Under the pieces are notes generated by a model. It saw only the letters and a list, made by a program, of their open reading frames with translations. It did not search any database and was not told the DNA's origin. A stretch of DNA of 64,000 nucleotides from Deferribacteraceae bacterium UBA6793 (GTDB taxonomy: Bacteria > Chrysiogenota > Deferribacteres > Deferribacterales > Geovibrionaceae): the NCBI GenBank assembly GCA_002452405.1, contig DKFP01000004.1:186001-250000 (forward strand), read 5' to 3'. Shown in pieces: positions 25,377 through 33,901 of the stretch (within the stretch, counting starts at the first letter, position 1; each line of letters begins with the position of its first letter). Position numbers and translations under genes: made by a program.

Positions 25377-26591
25377 ATGAAACATTTTATAATATCATTG
25401 TTTGTGGTTTTGCTCACAGTTGGCTGCGGAGGCAGCTCCGGTTCCAAGGACGCGGACAAGGTTTCAAACAATGCACCTGAAATATCAGGCACACCTGTAC
25501 AGTTTATTAAAGCGGGTCAGTCTTATACCTTCACTCCGGAGGCCTCTGACGCAGACGGGGATGAACTGACTTTCAGCATCGAAAACAAACCGGGGTGGGC
25601 ATCTTTCGACACAGCAACCGGGACACTTACCGGAATACCGGCAAAAGGATTTTACAGAAATATAAAGATATATGCCACAGATGGCTATGACACAACATCA
25701 CTGGAAACTTTTGAAATAGCGGCGGCCGAACTGCTTCTGCCAAAAACAGGGCAAACCGGATGCTGGAACTCGGCAGGCACCTCTGTGGCATGTTCGGGCA
25801 CAGCTCAGGACGGCGAAACACAGATAGGTGCGGATGCCAACTTCACAGTCAACACGTCGGACAGCACCGTTACGGACAATGTTAACGGTCTGGTATGGCA
25901 CAATGAATCCACGCCAACAAATCAGACCTATTCAACGGCGAACTATCTCTGTGAAAACTCCACTGCCGGAAGCAACACATGGAGACTTCCGGATATTGCT
26001 GAACTTGAGATGATAGCCAACTATGGCAAATCCGCCGCTCCATACCTATACGACGCCTTTACAAACTACGCATCCGGTTCTTACTGGACATCCAGAGAGT
26101 CTTACGGAACAAACGGCACATATTTCTGGGTGCTCAACTTTGCCACTGCCGTTCAGAACACTGACGTTCAGGATAATTCGAACTATTACAGATGTGTAAG
26201 CGGAACAACATCGACCATGGGAACCTATACACGTGATTCTTCCAACGGAATTGTTTACGACGAAAGAACGGGGCTTGAATGGGCTGACCAGACTCTGGTT
26301 TCAAAAACATGGACAGAAGCTCTTGCATACTGCGACAGCCTAACATACGGCAGTCATTCCGACTGGAGACTTCCTAACATAAGAGAACTGAACTCAATAG
26401 CTTACAGAGCGAACGCATCGCCTGCGTTAAACGCTGCGTTCCAGTATCCCGCCAACAGCTTTTTCTGGTCTTCAACCACATATCAGATCACTAAAATTTC
26501 TGCATGGGGAGTGGATTTCACAACAGGAAAGGGTATGACGGGAACCAAAACAGTAGCAAATTATTTAAAATGCGTCAGGGGCGGAGAATAA
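25377..26591 (+). CDS. Lipoprotein with Ig-like and two DUF1566 domains
   Basis: A 404-residue surface or periplasmic lipoprotein. The lipobox LTVGC gives Cys17. Residues about 35-125 are a cadherin/putative-Ig-like module (FTPEASDADGDELTFSIENKPGW, GTLTGIP). Two DUF1566 (Lcl_C) domains follow, each with a DWRLPN- or TWRLPD-type motif, an SYWTS or FFWSS motif and a final RCV or KCVRGGE. This fold is related to C-type lectin/FGE-like ligand-binding folds (family knowledge). The ATG at 25377 follows GGAGG by 9 bases. It probably binds a ligand at the cell surface. Two DUF1566 proteins are also found at 46954 and 47493. Confidence 0.88.
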   Translation: MKHFIISLFVVLLTVGCGGSSGSKDADKVSNNAPEISGTPVQFIKAGQSYTFTPEASDADGDELTFSIENKPGWASFDTATGTLTGIPAKGFYRNIKIYATDGYDTTSLETFEIAAAELLLPKTGQTGCWNSAGTSVACSGTAQDGETQIGADANFTVNTSDSTVTDNVNGLVWHNESTPTNQTYSTANYLCENSTAGSNTWRLPDIAELEMIANYGKSAAPYLYDAFTNYASGSYWTSRESYGTNGTYFWVLNFATAVQNTDVQDNSNYYRCVSGTTSTMGTYTRDSSNGIVYDERTGLEWADQTLVSKTWTEALAYCDSLTYGSHSDWRLPNIRELNSIAYRANASPALNAAFQYPANSFFWSSTTYQITKISAWGVDFTTGKGMTGTKTVANYLKCVRGGE

Positions 26592-26631
26592 AACGACACC
26601 TCCCACACATCAATCCATAGACCTGTAGGAG

Positions 26632-26663
26632 AAACAGCCGCAGTAATTAACCTGCGGCTGTTT
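26632..26663. terminator. Bidirectional terminator
   Basis: AAACAGCCGCAG and CTGCGGCTGTTT form a perfect 12-bp stem with an eight-base loop between the convergent lipoprotein and fabF genes. Confidence 0.9.
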
Positions 26664-26670
26664 CGTCTGT

Positions 26671-27942
26671 TCAGCCCTTATATTTTTCAAACGCTGCAAT
26701 AGCACAATGTCCGCCGAAGCCGAAAGTGTTGCTCATTGCCACGTTTACAGTCTTCTTCTTAGCTTTTCCAAGCGTAAGATCAATCCCTTTGTGTATCTCG
26801 TCGCCGACGTTAACAGTATTTATGGTAGGCGGAATGATGTCTTCTTTAACTGACATAACGCATATAAGCGCTTCTATTGCACCTGCGGCACCCAAAAGGT
26901 GCCCTGTCATTGATTTTGTGGCACTGACAGAAAGGTGTTTCGGGTTTTCGCCGAAAAGCCTTACAATGGATTTTATCTCGCTGTCGTCGCCCACAGGAGT
27001 TGATGTTGCGTGCATGTTGATATAATCGACCTGTTCTGCTGTGATTCCCGCATCATCCAACGCAGTTGTCATAGCAAGATATGCACCGAGACCTTCCGGA
27101 TGCGTCGCAGTAAGGTGGTAGGCGTCCGCACCAAAACCGGCCCCGATCATCTCTGCATATATTTTTGCGCCCCTTGCTTTGGCGTGTTCATATTCTTCGA
27201 GAATAAGTCCTGCGGCACCTTCGCCCATGACAAATCCGTCTCTGTCCCTGTCGAAAGGTCTGGATGCTTTTTCCGGTTCGTCATTCCTTTCGGAAAGAGC
27301 TTTCATTGCGCTGAAACCGCCGACGGAAGATTCACAGATAGCGCCTTCGGCACCACCTGCAACAATAATGTCCGCCATGTCAAGTCTGATATAGTTGAAA
27401 GCGTCCGCAACGGCGTTAGTGGAAGATGCGCACGCAGAAACCGGACAGAAATTTATGCCGTGAAGCCCGAAACGGATGGATATGTGTCCGGCCGCTATGT
27501 CGGTGATTATCTTAGGAACAAGAAAAGGAGAAAAACGTGGTTTATCTCTATGCCCTGCATAATCGAGCAGCTGTTCGTCCATAGTGGGCATACCACCCAC
27601 GGCAGACGACCAGATAACACCGGCGCGGTTTTTGTCAAACTCCGCCGTATCAAGACCTGCATCTTTATACGCCTCATCAGCGGCAGCTATGCTGTACTGA
27701 GCGAACAGATCAAGTCGGCGTGCTTCCTTCGCATCAAAGTATTTCAATGGGTCAAACCCTTTGACCTCACACGCAAAGCGAGTTTTAAATCCTGACGCGT
27801 CGAACTTTGTTATAGGTCCGGCTCCGCTGACTCCGTTAACCAGATTTTTCCATGTATCGGCAACGTTATTGCCAAGCGGAGTGATAGCTCCCAAACCTGT
27901 GACAACCACTCTTTTCAACGTTACGGTTTTCTGTTTAGCCAT
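26671..27942 (-). CDS. fabF: Beta-ketoacyl-ACP synthase II
   Basis: A 423-residue cytoplasmic condensing enzyme of fatty acid synthesis. The start RVVVTGLGAITPLGNNVADTWKN is typical, the active Cys is in SACASSTNAVADAF (Cys171), and the two histidines are in NMHATSTPVGD and SMTGHLLGAAGA; the C-terminus has NTFGFGGHCA. It elongates acyl-ACP with malonyl-ACP. It starts 1 base after a marR gene, so it is controlled with it. No acpP or fabG is adjacent, unlike the usual fab cluster, so this may be a specialised copy. Confidence 0.95.
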   Translation of the reverse strand: MAKQKTVTLKRVVVTGLGAITPLGNNVADTWKNLVNGVSGAGPITKFDASGFKTRFACEVKGFDPLKYFDAKEARRLDLFAQYSIAAADEAYKDAGLDTAEFDKNRAGVIWSSAVGGMPTMDEQLLDYAGHRDKPRFSPFLVPKIITDIAAGHISIRFGLHGINFCPVSACASSTNAVADAFNYIRLDMADIIVAGGAEGAICESSVGGFSAMKALSERNDEPEKASRPFDRDRDGFVMGEGAAGLILEEYEHAKARGAKIYAEMIGAGFGADAYHLTATHPEGLGAYLAMTTALDDAGITAEQVDYINMHATSTPVGDDSEIKSIVRLFGENPKHLSVSATKSMTGHLLGAAGAIEALICVMSVKEDIIPPTINTVNVGDEIHKGIDLTLGKAKKKTVNVAMSNTFGFGGHCAIAAFEKYKG

Positions 27943-27943
27943 G

Positions 27944-28369
27944 TCATTTCCTCTTATTTCTGTTTTTTACTCTGTCAGTAAGCAGCGTCACGGCTTCCAC
28001 GCCTTCGCTGCCGAATATACTGCATACTGTTTTCTGAGCCTTTTCCCATTGAGGACGCGCACTAACGATAAGTTCTCTTCCGACTTCGGTTATTTCAACA
28101 TTATCGGCATCTGTTTTATGCACCCAACCATTTTTCGTCATGCGGTCGATGTTTCTGCTGACGGTGGACTTATCCATCTGCAATGACCTGCCCAGAGCGC
28201 TCCCGCTACGGCTTCCATATGCAAGAAGATGCACCAGTATAGAAGCCTGAGTGATTTTCAGTCCGCAGCTTTTAAGCTCACGGTCGTATATACCTGTGAC
28301 CACTCTGCTTACGATTTTAATCTGTCCGGCAAGACATTGCTTCGCAATTTCCAAAGCTATTTCGTCCAT
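27944..28369 (-). CDS. MarR-family regulator
   Basis: A 141-residue winged-helix regulator. The recognition region is GLKITQASILVHLLAYGSRSGSALGRSLQMDKSTVSR, seen in pieces as ITQASILVHL and LQMDKSTVSRNIDRM, followed by the wing VHKTDADNVEITEVGREL. The ATG at 28369 has a GGAG site 6 bases before it and fits the family start; the in-frame extension to 28507 lacks a ribosome site. It forms an operon with fabF, and an 18-bp near-palindrome covers its promoter -10. The likely role is a fatty-acid-responsive repressor, as with FabT (inference). Confidence 0.88.
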   Translation of the reverse strand: MDEIALEIAKQCLAGQIKIVSRVVTGIYDRELKSCGLKITQASILVHLLAYGSRSGSALGRSLQMDKSTVSRNIDRMTKNGWVHKTDADNVEITEVGRELIVSARPQWEKAQKTVCSIFGSEGVEAVTLLTDRVKNRNKRK

Positions 28370-28378
28370 CTCGTCTCC

Positions 28379-28420
28379 ATGTTGTATATGCAACATATAA
28401 GTTACTAAACTAAAAGTCAA
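28379..28420 (-). promoter_or_regulatory. marR-fabF promoter and operator
   Basis: TTGACT (28415-28420) and TATGTT (28392-28397) are 17 bases apart. The palindrome ATGTTGTATATGCAACAT (28379-28396) has only one mismatched pair and overlaps the -10 box, the expected place for MarR autorepression. Confidence 0.7.
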
Positions 28421-28454
28421 TATTGAAAAGGAAACTTCATAGATTATGAATGCA

Positions 28455-28583
28455 TTATAGCATCGCAAAAGTGTATTTCCGAATAGACTGCATATTCTTT
28501 TTATCATCCAAATATGCAGTCTTGCCCGATGTTAATAAGTGGCTATTGGTCTTGAAAACCGCTGGTAGAAATTCGCACTCATA
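28455..28583 (-). pseudogene. Decayed N-terminal fragment of the 481-aa lipoprotein
   Basis: Read on the minus strand the segment encodes AVFKTNSHLLTSGKTAYL, against AVLKTNSHLLTSGNTEYF in the lipoprotein at 29355-30800. The open frame has no start and ends in TAA at 28455 after 42 codons. It includes a perfect 10-bp inverted repeat (28487-28496 with 28511-28520). It begins 3 bases after the stop of the zinc-ribbon gene. This looks like a truncated duplicate left at the operon's 3' end. Confidence 0.7.
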
Positions 28584-28585
28584 AA

Positions 28586-28852
28586 TTACCAAAAACTATT
28601 TCTGCATTCTGCGCACTCCCATGTCTCGTGTCCGTCCCATCGCGGGTGTTTAAACCAACGCATATATTTAAATCCGTGAATGTTACAAGATTTTTTCTCT
28701 TCTTCAAGTTTGCGCTTCTTTTTTCTCTGTTCATCACAGTAATCACAACTGTACCATGGGTCACTATCATCGTGCCTATGCGGCCTCATCTCACTGCCGC
28801 ATGTTTTACATATGTCTTCTCTTTCTTCATCATTATCAAAAAATCCGAACAT
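28586..28852 (-). CDS. Small zinc-ribbon protein
   Basis: An 88-residue charged protein without signal peptide. Metal-site pairs are CKTCG (residues 15-18), CDYC (36-39), a single Cys near 56 and CAEC (81-84); a central run KKKRKLEEEKK is basic. This suggests one or two zinc ribbons. The family is not recognised. It is the last intact gene of the seven-gene leftward operon that starts at 33700 and encodes mostly exported proteins; the cytoplasmic location makes it the odd member. Confidence 0.7.
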   Translation of the reverse strand: MFGFFDNDEEREDICKTCGSEMRPHRHDDSDPWYSCDYCDEQRKKKRKLEEEKKSCNIHGFKYMRWFKHPRWDGHETWECAECRNSFW

Positions 28853-28908
28853 ATTGCCCTCCGGTTTTTTTATTTATGTGAAAACAGCAAAAACATTAAG
28901 GTATGCTG

Positions 28909-29358
28909 TCATTCGCAGGCCTTGTTTCCTGCCTCTTTTAAAGATGAATAATGAAATGCAAATGCGTCAGTTAAGCCGCATCCGGATGCCCAGTCACCTT
29001 TCTGATTCATGCAAACCTCTCTCTGGTTACCCGTATAAGAACCTTTCGTGCACTTTATTTTAGTTCTACTGCCATCATTAGAAACAACTTGAAAGCATGT
29101 GTCACTGTGTCCGCAATAAGGATGGCTTTTCGTCCACTCTTTGGCATATCCCTGCGATTGTTTATCCTTTGCTATCAAAGCCTCAAATTTTGCATATCCT
29201 AATTTATACGAATCGGGCACACGTACACTTGCAGAGCTTTTAGAGTTACCGGTCATCTTATCAAGATCATCAAAGTTAATATGCTGCTGTGCGGATTGAA
29301 CGGCAGAAGCATTTGCAAGTATCAACAGAAAAATGAATACCGATATTATATTTCTCAT
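28909..29358 (-). CDS. Small secreted Cys-rich protein, paralogue-like to 33431-33700
   Basis: A 149-residue exported protein (signal MRNIISVFIFLLILANASA). The mature part carries six cysteines. A C-terminal block reads SNDGSRTKIKC...KGSY...SSLKEAGNKACE, which parallels CNDGKYYKIGK...GSYG...LSLDEAAQKGCQ in the 89-residue protein of the same operon (33431-33700). The start at 29358 overlaps the stop of the upstream lipoprotein gene (ATGA), so translation is coupled. The function is unknown. Confidence 0.75.
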   Translation of the reverse strand: MRNIISVFIFLLILANASAVQSAQQHINFDDLDKMTGNSKSSASVRVPDSYKLGYAKFEALIAKDKQSQGYAKEWTKSHPYCGHSDTCFQVVSNDGSRTKIKCTKGSYTGNQREVCMNQKGDWASGCGLTDAFAFHYSSLKEAGNKACE

Positions 29359-30800
29359 CTCATACACTCCACATCCTTAATTCTTACATTAACATATGCA
29401 TCCCCTACCGGCCATGCTGCCGTGTATCCACCCATAGCCCCTCTGTGGAAATATGTGACCTCCATCTCTCCGATGTCATAATGCACTGTCTTATCATAGG
29501 GATCATAGTCAGATGGCCAGAAAAGAATTTCAATATCTTTTGTGATTTTACTCTTGTTGCTGGTGTCGGCATTGCCTACCCAGTTTGAACGTTTTTGAAG
29601 GGCGTATGGCATTTCAGCAGTAGCGGTTACTATAACTTTATACTTTCCGTACAACTGTTTAATAGGCGACGAAACACTTGATTTCAAATCCAAATATCCA
29701 TTAATTGACAGATTACCCCCTGTAGCACCGCTGAACCAGCTGGTTTGTTGACTAACACGGGGTCTATCCGCACGAACATTTACATCAAACAGCCTTGTTT
29801 TATCTTTCAATCGAAGACATGCGTTATATTCCAGCTCAGCTTTCTGCTCCTTAGTACCGGACATTTTCATGGCGTTTTTTCCATCCGCAGGTTCTCCGAA
29901 CATGGAATAGGCTTTCATATAACCATCAAAACTATTTTTTCCTCTGAAAGAAGCCAATAGTGTCTTCCTGACTTTGTCTGTCAAATCCTCAGCCAGCGAA
30001 ACATTTTTGTATTTTTCTATAAAGGCAACGTATTCATCCTCTGTTTTGCATACTTTATATGCATTCTCTATGTCTTCATATAAAGCCGTTATATCGTATG
30101 CCTTATTAAAGCCTTCCAGAGTATTTTCTTTTCTGTACAACTCAGCAAGCTCAATTGAGAGAGGCGTTATGTAATTGTTGATTCCATACCTGTTCATAAA
30201 CGCTAAGAGCATGGCTGAATCATCTTTGGATTTCTGGTATTCCTCCATCATTTTATTGTTAATAATCAGACCTATCTGATTCATAAACTCTTTATCGTCA
30301 ACTTTTTCTGTGTTCATGTTTTTATATTTATTTACAACATAGTCTCTATCAAAAATTCCAATAAGCGCAGACGGTGGTGCCAACAAAATACTTAAAGCAA
30401 CTTGAGCCCCACCAAATTTTCCCTTACGCCTCGTAAAGATATCAGGCTTAATATTTTTTGAACATGCAGAAAACTGTTTATCACCAAGCGTTATACAGCT
30501 TTTGAGTTTATATGTCCGGTCACCCTCTTTGTATGTGCTGTTGAACTTATTAATATCTTCAACAGAGGCATTAGAAATTGTTCTTCTCTCGCTCGGTAGC
30601 AATTCGATAGTACCGTTATTATCTATTGAAAAGACCACATCCAGTGATGTATCGGTTTTATCATAAAAATATTCAGTATTACCCGATGTCAATAAATGAC
30701 TGTTGGTTTTCAGAACTGCTGCCGAATGTGTGTTTGCACATGAAGACAACAGAACACCAAGAACAACTATCAGAATTAAATTTATTGTTATTCTTTTCAT
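29355..30800 (-). CDS. Lipoprotein of unknown family, 481 aa
   Basis: A 481-residue lipoprotein with lipobox LLSSC (Cys21). No known domain is evident to me. A hydrophobic segment VALSILLAPPSALIG lies near residues 133-147, a helical region rich in Tyr, Glu and Lys (about 180-290) looks like short alpha repeats, and the C-terminal 130 residues (YGKYKVIVTATAEMPY ... GEMEVTYFHRGAMGG) look beta-rich. It overlaps the next gene by 4 bases and starts 9 bases after the previous one. A decayed N-terminal copy lies at 28455-28583. Confidence 0.75.
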   Translation of the reverse strand: MKRITINLILIVVLGVLLSSCANTHSAAVLKTNSHLLTSGNTEYFYDKTDTSLDVVFSIDNNGTIELLPSERRTISNASVEDINKFNSTYKEGDRTYKLKSCITLGDKQFSACSKNIKPDIFTRRKGKFGGAQVALSILLAPPSALIGIFDRDYVVNKYKNMNTEKVDDKEFMNQIGLIINNKMMEEYQKSKDDSAMLLAFMNRYGINNYITPLSIELAELYRKENTLEGFNKAYDITALYEDIENAYKVCKTEDEYVAFIEKYKNVSLAEDLTDKVRKTLLASFRGKNSFDGYMKAYSMFGEPADGKNAMKMSGTKEQKAELEYNACLRLKDKTRLFDVNVRADRPRVSQQTSWFSGATGGNLSINGYLDLKSSVSSPIKQLYGKYKVIVTATAEMPYALQKRSNWVGNADTSNKSKITKDIEILFWPSDYDPYDKTVHYDIGEMEVTYFHRGAMGGYTAAWPVGDAYVNVRIKDVECMR

Positions 30801-30809
30801 TCTTAATCC

Positions 30810-31682
30810 TTACATCCTGCTCAGGTCAACGTTATTAATTTTTGCTTCTTTCCTTTCCGAGGGCACATTCCAGTAAGTGTAGTCGCTCTGAAAAATAATA
30901 TTCCTTTTTCCATCGTAAATTTTGAAAGCAACCAACTGGAGACTGCCGCCGCTTTTCAAACCATCGGAAAAGTCATCCACATATCCGTTATCCAATCTGA
31001 CTATCTTATAATAGGCTTTTCCTCTGTAACTCTTTTTGCCATAGTGTATTCTGCTCTCTCCGCGGTATGGTGAGGCGTTTTCTGAAAACCTCTCGGCATC
31101 GGTTTCATTCATTGATATTATAGCCATTCCGTATATATCAATTTTAACCTTCTGAGACGGCAGATTGACTCCGAGATAAGTTGTCGGTGCGGTTTCATTG
31201 ACATACTTTTGACCGACAAGCTCTTTTCGGACATTACTTGATGGTTCAAAAGCAACACTGCTGTAAAACGCTTTTGACGCAAAGGCGTAATCACCGAACG
31301 TAAAACTGACATTATCTATCTCAAGAAGAGGAACAATTTCTTTTCTGACTTTTTTGCTTTCAAGCTCGACCTGTTTTAACCGTTCTTCCGCTGACTTCAT
31401 TGCCCTATTGCGTTCAAATTCGTTTGAAAATACTGTATCTTCTGAAGGATACAACGTAGTGGAATAGACATTAGAACTGTTGCATTTCCGAAACGTACAG
31501 AACTCTGTATGAAACTGCGTAAAATTCAGCATGAGCGGTAAATTGGTCAATACCTTATCAATAGGCATTGAAAAGCTGAAATCTGCCGGACTTTCATTCT
31601 TACCTCCGGACTGAGCTGCCAACACATTTCCGGAGCATAAAATAGTCAGAAACACCATGGTTGATACTACGGTTTTTATCAT
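30810..31682 (-). CDS. Exported protein of unknown family, 290 aa
   Basis: A 290-residue exported protein (signal peptide MIKTVVSTMVFLTILCSGNVLA). There is one possible disulfide pair (CTFRKC, residues about 62-67) and a short coiled coil (RAMKSAEERLKQVELESKKVRKE, in the middle). The C-terminal half reads as a beta-rich domain. No family is recognised. It sits between the 267-residue exported protein (12 bases) and the 481-residue lipoprotein (9 bases), so it is clearly an operon member. Confidence 0.72.
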   Translation of the reverse strand: MIKTVVSTMVFLTILCSGNVLAAQSGGKNESPADFSFSMPIDKVLTNLPLMLNFTQFHTEFCTFRKCNSSNVYSTTLYPSEDTVFSNEFERNRAMKSAEERLKQVELESKKVRKEIVPLLEIDNVSFTFGDYAFASKAFYSSVAFEPSSNVRKELVGQKYVNETAPTTYLGVNLPSQKVKIDIYGMAIISMNETDAERFSENASPYRGESRIHYGKKSYRGKAYYKIVRLDNGYVDDFSDGLKSGGSLQLVAFKIYDGKRNIIFQSDYTYWNVPSERKEAKINNVDLSRM

Positions 31683-31694
31683 CTTATTTCCCCG

Positions 31695-32498
31695 CTACTG
31701 TATCTTTTTAAGTTTATTTTCATATGCAACAAGCTCGGAGTAGATGTCTCTTCTCCACTTATCACCGGCAATTTCAACGTTTTGAAGTCCATAATCATTT
31801 ACCATCTTTTCTCTGTAAGCCATAAACTTAGACGTATCCTCACCCTTTTCTTCCATGATTTTTATTCCGGTGTTATAGACCTCAACAGCAAATTTCGGAT
31901 AACCCAGCTTCGCCGATACGTTTGCAACGGTATCCATCTGATGGTAGTTTCCGGCAAGCATGAAAAGAAGCATATTATCAGCAAGATCGCTCTCTTTAAG
32001 TTTATTTTCTTCAAACTTTTTCCAAAGCTGCTGATTAACCAGATACCCGAAAGGAAGTGCTTTCGGTTTCCCCCTCTGTTCGTCAACGAACTGCCTGAAC
32101 CTGTTCACCTGATAAGAGCTGTCTTTTACCTTTTCCAGCTCACCGTCCATTATTGTAACCAGTATTTCATCGTTCTCCACATCCGTGTTTTCAATTTTAG
32201 CCTTATAGTAAATGTTAAAAACAGATTCCGCTCCGAACAGACCGTCGGCAAGAACATTCCCGGAGGACAGCTTTACAGTGTCTTTATATGTAAAAAATGA
32301 TCCAGGTTGAAAGGTGGATTTTTCCACACCCAAAGCTCTTACTTTTTTAATCTGCGCAGTAAGACACGTCTGCGAATCATCATTGCATACGGCAGTTTTC
32401 TGTACAGATTTAGCTTTCGCACCGGTTTTATTTTTTGAGGCAGCAAAAGCGGATACTCCCATGCATACTATTAATATTGTTATAAATAATTTTCTCAT
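31695..32498 (-). CDS. Exported protein of unknown family, 267 aa
   Basis: A 267-residue exported protein with signal peptide MRKLFITILIVCMGVSAFA, a basic linker rich in Lys and Ala, a Cys pair (VCNDDSQTC), and a mainly helical C-terminal part with TPR-like spacing (LAGNYHQMDTVANVSAKLGYPKFAVEVYNTGIKIMEEKG region). Mid-protein VKLSSGNVLADGLFG looks beta-rich. The family is not recognised. It is 12 bases before the next gene and 30 after the FGE-like gene. Confidence 0.72.
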   Translation of the reverse strand: MRKLFITILIVCMGVSAFAASKNKTGAKAKSVQKTAVCNDDSQTCLTAQIKKVRALGVEKSTFQPGSFFTYKDTVKLSSGNVLADGLFGAESVFNIYYKAKIENTDVENDEILVTIMDGELEKVKDSSYQVNRFRQFVDEQRGKPKALPFGYLVNQQLWKKFEENKLKESDLADNMLLFMLAGNYHQMDTVANVSAKLGYPKFAVEVYNTGIKIMEEKGEDTSKFMAYREKMVNDYGLQNVEIAGDKWRRDIYSELVAYENKLKKIQ

Positions 32499-32528
32499 TG
32501 CACATCATCTCCATTTATATTCATTGAA

Positions 32529-33422
32529 TTAATCAGTGATTCTCACAATTCTCAGTCCAATTGAACTCGCCGATGCTTTAGGTTGCAGATAATGTCTGCT
32601 TTTGATGCCAACCCCGTTTCTGAGCTGATAGTTAATATCGATTGCGCCATGATTTTTCCAGCTACCGCCACGCAGGCAAACAAAAGGCTCATTCGTTTGG
32701 AATGTTATAAAACCTCTAAGTTGAAGTGGATCGTTAAGAACATGCTGCGCATACGCATTACGATTGAACTTATCCTGAACCCATTCAAAAACATTTCCGC
32801 TCATATCGTATATACCGTATCCGTTCGGTTTCTTTAATCCCACTGGATGAGTGACTTTATTTGCATTATTCTCACTCCACGCGACATCATTTGCATCGTC
32901 GGATCCTGCATATTTAAAATTTTCACCGCCAAGTGCGGCATACTCCCACTCCGCTTCAGTCGGCAGTCTATATTTATTCCCCCCCTCCAACTCATTAAGT
33001 TTTTTAACAAAAGCCTGAGCGTCATACCATGTTACACTTTCAACCGGATGGTTTCGCGGATCTCTACCGAGTTTCTCTCTTTTCAAATACGAGGGATTAT
33101 TCCCCATAACCTTATACCATTGATCCTGTGTAACCTCGTATTTGCCAATGTAAAATGCTTTAGTAATGTTTACATCGTGAGCAGGGGTTTCATCACTATT
33201 AACTGATGAGGTACATGCGTTCATACACTCTTTGTATTCGTCTTTACCGGTAAACGGGTCATCCTGCGGACAGTTGCAGACAGGTGGCGGTGTACCCATA
33301 ATAAAACTGCCTGCGGGAACAAGCACAAACTCCATACCTATGGAATTTTTATAGGCAGGCTCTGCCGCAAAAACTCTCAAAAAAGCAGAAACAACAAGCA
33401 AAACAATTAATAATCTTTTCAC
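32529..33422 (-). CDS. Exported FGE/SUMF1-fold protein lacking catalytic cysteines
   Basis: A 297-residue exported protein (signal MKRLLIVLLVVSAFLRVFA). The SUMF1 fold is clear: NSIGMEFVLVPAGSFIMGTP, YIGKYEVTQDQWYKVMGNNPS, HPVESVTWYDAQAFVKKLN, KYRLPTEAEWEYAALGG and GYGIYDMSGNVFEWVQD. In true formylglycine-generating enzymes the RGGSW motif is followed by two active-site cysteines; here RGGSWKNHGAIDINY has none, so it is probably a binding protein. An insertion with four Cys (CNC...CMNAC) follows the first strand. It starts 8 bases after the small secreted gene. Confidence 0.9.
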   Translation of the reverse strand: MKRLLIVLLVVSAFLRVFAAEPAYKNSIGMEFVLVPAGSFIMGTPPPVCNCPQDDPFTGKDEYKECMNACTSSVNSDETPAHDVNITKAFYIGKYEVTQDQWYKVMGNNPSYLKREKLGRDPRNHPVESVTWYDAQAFVKKLNELEGGNKYRLPTEAEWEYAALGGENFKYAGSDDANDVAWSENNANKVTHPVGLKKPNGYGIYDMSGNVFEWVQDKFNRNAYAQHVLNDPLQLRGFITFQTNEPFVCLRGGSWKNHGAIDINYQLRNGVGIKSRHYLQPKASASSIGLRIVRITD

Positions 33423-33430
33423 ATCCGCAC

Positions 33431-33700
33431 CTACTGACAGCCTTTCTGAGCCGCTTCGTCAAGGCTAAGCCCACGAAACTCTCCTATGGCTCCATAACTG
33501 CCCCACCACTCATGCTTGCCGCCATCCAGTTTGCCTATTTTGTAGTATTTTCCATCGTTACATGTGATTTTATACCACTGAGTGTCTCCGGAATGATCCG
33601 CTGTCTCCACCTTTCTAACTCCACCTGTGCCGATGTACCCGGCGAATGAAATTGAAGCAAAGGTGACCATAATTACTGCTGTTAAAACAATTTTCTTCAT
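33431..33700 (-). CDS. Small secreted protein, 89 aa, first gene of the leftward operon
   Basis: An 89-residue exported protein. The start at 33700 is set by an AAGGAG site 8 bases upstream and by the signal peptide MKKIVLTAVIMVTFASISFA. The mature part has the sequence CNDGKYYKIGKLDGGKHEW and ends in LSLDEAAQKGCQ. These features are shared with the protein at 28909-29358. Two cysteines are likely to form a disulfide. The function is unknown; its place at the head of the operon implies high expression. Confidence 0.78.
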   Translation of the reverse strand: MKKIVLTAVIMVTFASISFAGYIGTGGVRKVETADHSGDTQWYKITCNDGKYYKIGKLDGGKHEWWGSYGAIGEFRGLSLDEAAQKGCQ

Positions 33701-33863
33701 ATAATATCTCCTTCCAGCATGAACGACATGGAACTTCCGCAAAAAAGAGGGTGATCGATCTTCTATTGATAAAAGCTCTCTCTGATACGGAAGCCACCAG
33801 TCGATGTATTTGCTAAACGTAGAGACGGATGTAGTTATGATTTTTCTGAATATGAAAAGCGAA

Positions 33864-33892
33864 CACGGCAGATTTTTAATAAATCTGCCGTG
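33864..33892 (-). terminator. Hairpin after the MORN lipoprotein gene
   Basis: CACGGCAGATTT and AAATCTGCCGTG form a perfect 12-bp stem with a five-base loop, 10 bases after the stop at 33902. The T run after it on the minus strand is weak (TTCGCTTTTC), but the stem is strong. It separates the MORN gene from the operon that starts at 33700, which then needs its own promoter in 33701-33863. Confidence 0.7.
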
Positions 33893-33901
33893 AAAAAATG
33901 A

